Positions 53,590 through 54,502 of a stretch of 54,502 nt of DNA are shown one piece after another. The DNA lies in assembly GCA_016987375.1 (NCBI GenBank), contig PJRA01000272.1:528284-582785 (forward strand). The letters run 5' to 3'. The stretch is from Brachionus koreanus. Its lineage: Eukaryota > Rotifera > Eurotatoria > Ploima > Brachionidae. How positions within the stretch are numbered: the stretch's first letter is position 1; each line of letters begins with the position of its first letter. Position numbers and translations under genes: made by a program. The notes beneath the pieces were generated by a model. The model did no database searches, was not told the origin of the DNA, and worked only from the letters and a program-made list of their open reading frames with translations.

Positions 53590-54502
53590 TTAAAATTAAT
53601 TGATTAGACATAGTCTTCAATGATATATATTTTTTAAATAAAATTATTAGTTAAATTAATTTCTTTTTTTAATTATCAACGAAAGTCTCTTTAGATTTAT
53701 TTTGATGCTTTAATCATTTCATTACATACATACATTATACTAGTATTATTCATAGATAAATGGAAGATTTAACACTAGAAGGCCCTATAGATTATTAATA
53801 AGTATTTCAAATCTAGTTATGAGACAAATAAATATTTTTTTCTGAAATTAATTAAAATTAAACAAAATTATTAATATCTATCTTATAAAATCTTATTTCT
53901 ATCCAAAAATATTAAAGTTTCAATTTTTAAAAAGGGGCCTAAAAAGGGTCTAAAAAACTTTTCGGATTTTCTAGTGTTAGTGAAAGTCTTAATTAATTCG
54001 GAATCAAATTATTTAAACTGTGTCCTCTAATTTTTTAGGTTTGTTTAGTTTGTGTAAAACCTCTGCAAATTAATTTTAATAATTTTCTAATGCATATACT
54101 GCTTTGTTCAATTTCACAGTTTTTGCATAGACAAAATTTGGGTAATAGAAACCTTGTATCAGTTGATACATTTTGCAGAACAATTTTTTGACCCTTAAAA
54201 AAAGTTTTTTAACTTAAGATTTTTGTTTTTGCTTTTTGTTCCAAAATTCAGAATGCCCTAAGTCATATCATTCAAGAGACAAATAAATAGATTAATAAGC
54301 TAACTAATTAACATTGATAAATGCAATTTACAGTTTAGTTACTATTTAGGGATGAAAATTACATTTTTAGAGAGATTAGAAAAGATCCTACATCTAGCTA
54401 TCAAAAACTCGCCACTGATTTTAATTCTAAGACTCAAGAGGTTAGGATAAGTAAGTATACTATAATGAGAGATATCTCAAAAAAAAGGGTTAGAGTCTCA
54501 TA
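53590..54502. other. 3' flank with dispersed repeat
   Basis: AT-rich, with an AATAAA shortly after the stop (near 53636). 54074-54106 is an exact copy of 9632-9664, followed by ttgttccaaaattca (near 54237) as in the VWDE-gene intron. No gene seen to the window end. Confidence 0.5.

Overview
The window is nuclear DNA of a small animal, not a prokaryote. Genes are split by many short introns (about 50-70 bp, GT..AG) and a few long ones, base composition is very AT-rich, and the genes are metazoan: LARP1, delta-tubulin, eIF2-alpha, eIF4E, coronin-7, peritrophin-type chitin-binding proteins, a VWD/EGF/WxxW secreted protein and METTL7-type methyltransferases. The AT content, intron sizes and the style of the VWDE-like protein would suit a monogonont rotifer such as Brachionus. 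That is an inference; only a phylogeny of the conserved proteins could confirm it.

Layout. (1) 0.6-7.8 kb: a cluster of four intact METTL7/TMT1-like methyltransferase genes plus one 3' relic. Two of them lie in diverged inverted duplicates with shared flanks, and copy 1 is a sequence mosaic of copies 2 and 4. (2) 8.4-14.9 kb: a 13-exon secreted protein (signal peptide, VWD, EGF, WxxW domain, C-terminal 'RLSWH' domain), whose introns hold a tandem repeat, a foldback element and a dead DNA transposon. (3) 15.2-18.1 kb: a LINE relic with a tRNA-derived SINE inserted in it, then a non-autonomous hAT-like element with a perfect 8-bp target duplication. (4) 19.2-19.9 kb: eIF4E. (5) 20.0-21.0 kb: a foldback element beside a dead mariner-type transposase. 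(6) 23.4-31.0 kb: LARP1, whose 4.8 kb intron contains an intronless delta-tubulin gene on the opposite strand. (7) 33.4-34.6 kb: an unrecognised acidic protein gene followed by an inverted copy of its own 5' end. (8) 34.8-35.5 kb: a second hAT-like element with an exact 8-bp duplication. (9) 38.3-39.4 kb: eIF2-alpha. (10) 42.9-47.7 kb: coronin-7 in six exons. (11) 48.7-53.6 kb: three chitin-binding genes, two of them identical and in the arms of a 946-bp inverted repeat whose outer edge falls inside a LINE relic.

How the genes relate. No operon-like logic is visible. Three translation-initiation factors or regulators (eIF4E, LARP1, eIF2-alpha) lie within about 20 kb, probably by chance. The cap-binding proteins eIF4E and LARP1 are known to compete for the cap of TOP mRNAs. 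The METTL7 and chitin-binding clusters are local gene families being reshaped by inverted duplication and, for METTL7, probable gene conversion.

Limits. Exon models come from reading frames, GT/AG sites and remembered family features, with no transcripts. Three N gaps (16109-16149, 27809-27846, 40576-40599) interrupt the assembly. Repeat boundaries were found by eye.
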